A DNA stretch of 32,444 nt from Xanthobacteraceae bacterium (lineage in GTDB: Bacteria > Pseudomonadota > Alphaproteobacteria > Rhizobiales > Xanthobacteraceae), in contig JARLJA010000128.1 in assembly GCA_031291445.1 (NCBI GenBank), positions 1 through 32,444 of the forward strand. The letters are read 5' to 3'. The stretch's first letter is position 1; the number at the start of each line of letters is the position of its first letter. Made by a program: the position numbers and the translations under genes. The notes below the pieces were generated by a model, which ran no database searches, was not told the origin of the DNA, and saw only the letters and a program-made list of their open reading frames with translations. Shown here one piece after another: positions 32,093-32,444 of the stretch.

Positions 32093-32444
32093 TCAGCCGA
32101 AGCGGCCCGTGATGTAGTCCTGGGTCCGGCGATCCGACGGCGTGGTGAAGATCTTGGTCGTCGGACCAAACTCGACCAGTTCGCCCAGATACATGAAGGC
32201 GGTGAAATCAGACACGCGCGCGGCCTGCTGCATGTTGTGGGTCACGATGACGATCGTATAGTCTTCCTTGAGCTCGTCGATCAGTTCCTCGATCTTGGCG
32301 GTGGAGATCGGGTCGAGCGCCGAGCACGGCTCGTCGAACAGGATGACGTCGGGGCGAACCGCCACCGTGCGGGCGATGCACAGCCGCTGCTGCTGGCCAC
32401 CCGACAGGCTGAGACCGTTGGCGCCGAGCTTGTCCTTGACTTCC
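32093..32444 (-). CDS. pstB: Phosphate ABC transporter ATP-binding protein PstB, C-terminal part (runs off the window)
   Basis: The last 116 codons are present. The signature [18 protein letters not shown], Walker [15 protein letters not shown] and the switch histidine in [16 protein letters not shown] are intact, followed by the family ending [19 protein letters not shown] and [12 protein letters not shown]. The Walker A end lies beyond 32444. PstB powers high-affinity phosphate uptake through PstA/PstC. The order pstB-phoU-phoB is standard for the phosphate operon. Confidence 0.97.
   Translation of the reverse strand, partial: EVKDKLGANGLSLSGGQQQRLCIARTVAVRPDVILFDEPCSALDPISTAKIEELIDELKEDYTIVIVTHNMQQAARVSDFTAFMYLGELVEFGPTTKIFTTPSDRRTQDYITGRFG

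Overview
The window is very GC-rich chromosomal DNA from an alphaproteobacterium, most likely of the Bradyrhizobium/Rhodopseudomonas group (Nitrobacteraceae). The pointers are GcrA and GANTC sites, the long alphaproteobacterial dCTP deaminase, a SAM-II riboswitch before metZ, OpgC, a pst-phoU-phoB order, and two copies of a palindromic repeat whose arms read CCGGGCTTGACCCGG, a type common in these genomes. No phage, insertion sequence, CRISPR array or rRNA gene was seen. The assignment is by inspection only.

Left part (1-9036). A copper/cytochrome-oxidase type cluster on the minus strand (small membrane protein, SCO protein, a truncated secreted protein) is followed by a secreted ClpP-fold-like protein, a large FAD dehydrogenase, an old-yellow-enzyme family reductase, a two-gene ABC-2 exporter, and a zinc-free quinone reductase divergent from its probable LysR regulator.

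Middle (9037-18043). A TetR repressor is divergent from an EmrA/EmrB-type efflux pair, with overlapping promoters and several palindromes between them. Then come an outer-membrane-type protein with a histidine-rich N-terminal segment and a membrane diguanylate cyclase. A compact minus-strand cluster encodes three exported proteins: a metallo-beta-lactamase-fold lactonase-like enzyme, a cytochrome P460-type protein and a Tat-exported HiPIP, with a CRP/FNR-like palindrome upstream. A tRNA-Gly(CCC) gene follows a long non-coding stretch.

Right-middle (18044-26008). A GT39-type glycosyltransferase and dCTP deaminase precede metZ. metZ is controlled by a SAM-II riboswitch whose pseudoknot strand, antiterminator and terminator all use the same GGCCGG/CCGGCC pairing. 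A three-gene overlapping operon (OpgC acyltransferase plus two exported SGNH proteins, one with a degraded active site) looks like an envelope glucan decoration cassette. apaG follows.

Right end (26009-32444). Housekeeping and control genes: hslO, argD-argF with a long structured leader, gcrA with clustered GANTC sites upstream, a strong bidirectional terminator, and the 3' part of the phosphate operon (pstB partial, phoU, phoB).

The most promising items are the metZ riboswitch layout, the lactonase/P460/HiPIP cluster with its CX3CH haem motif, the OpgC-SGNH-SGNH operon, and the perfect 10-bp hairpin in the argD leader.
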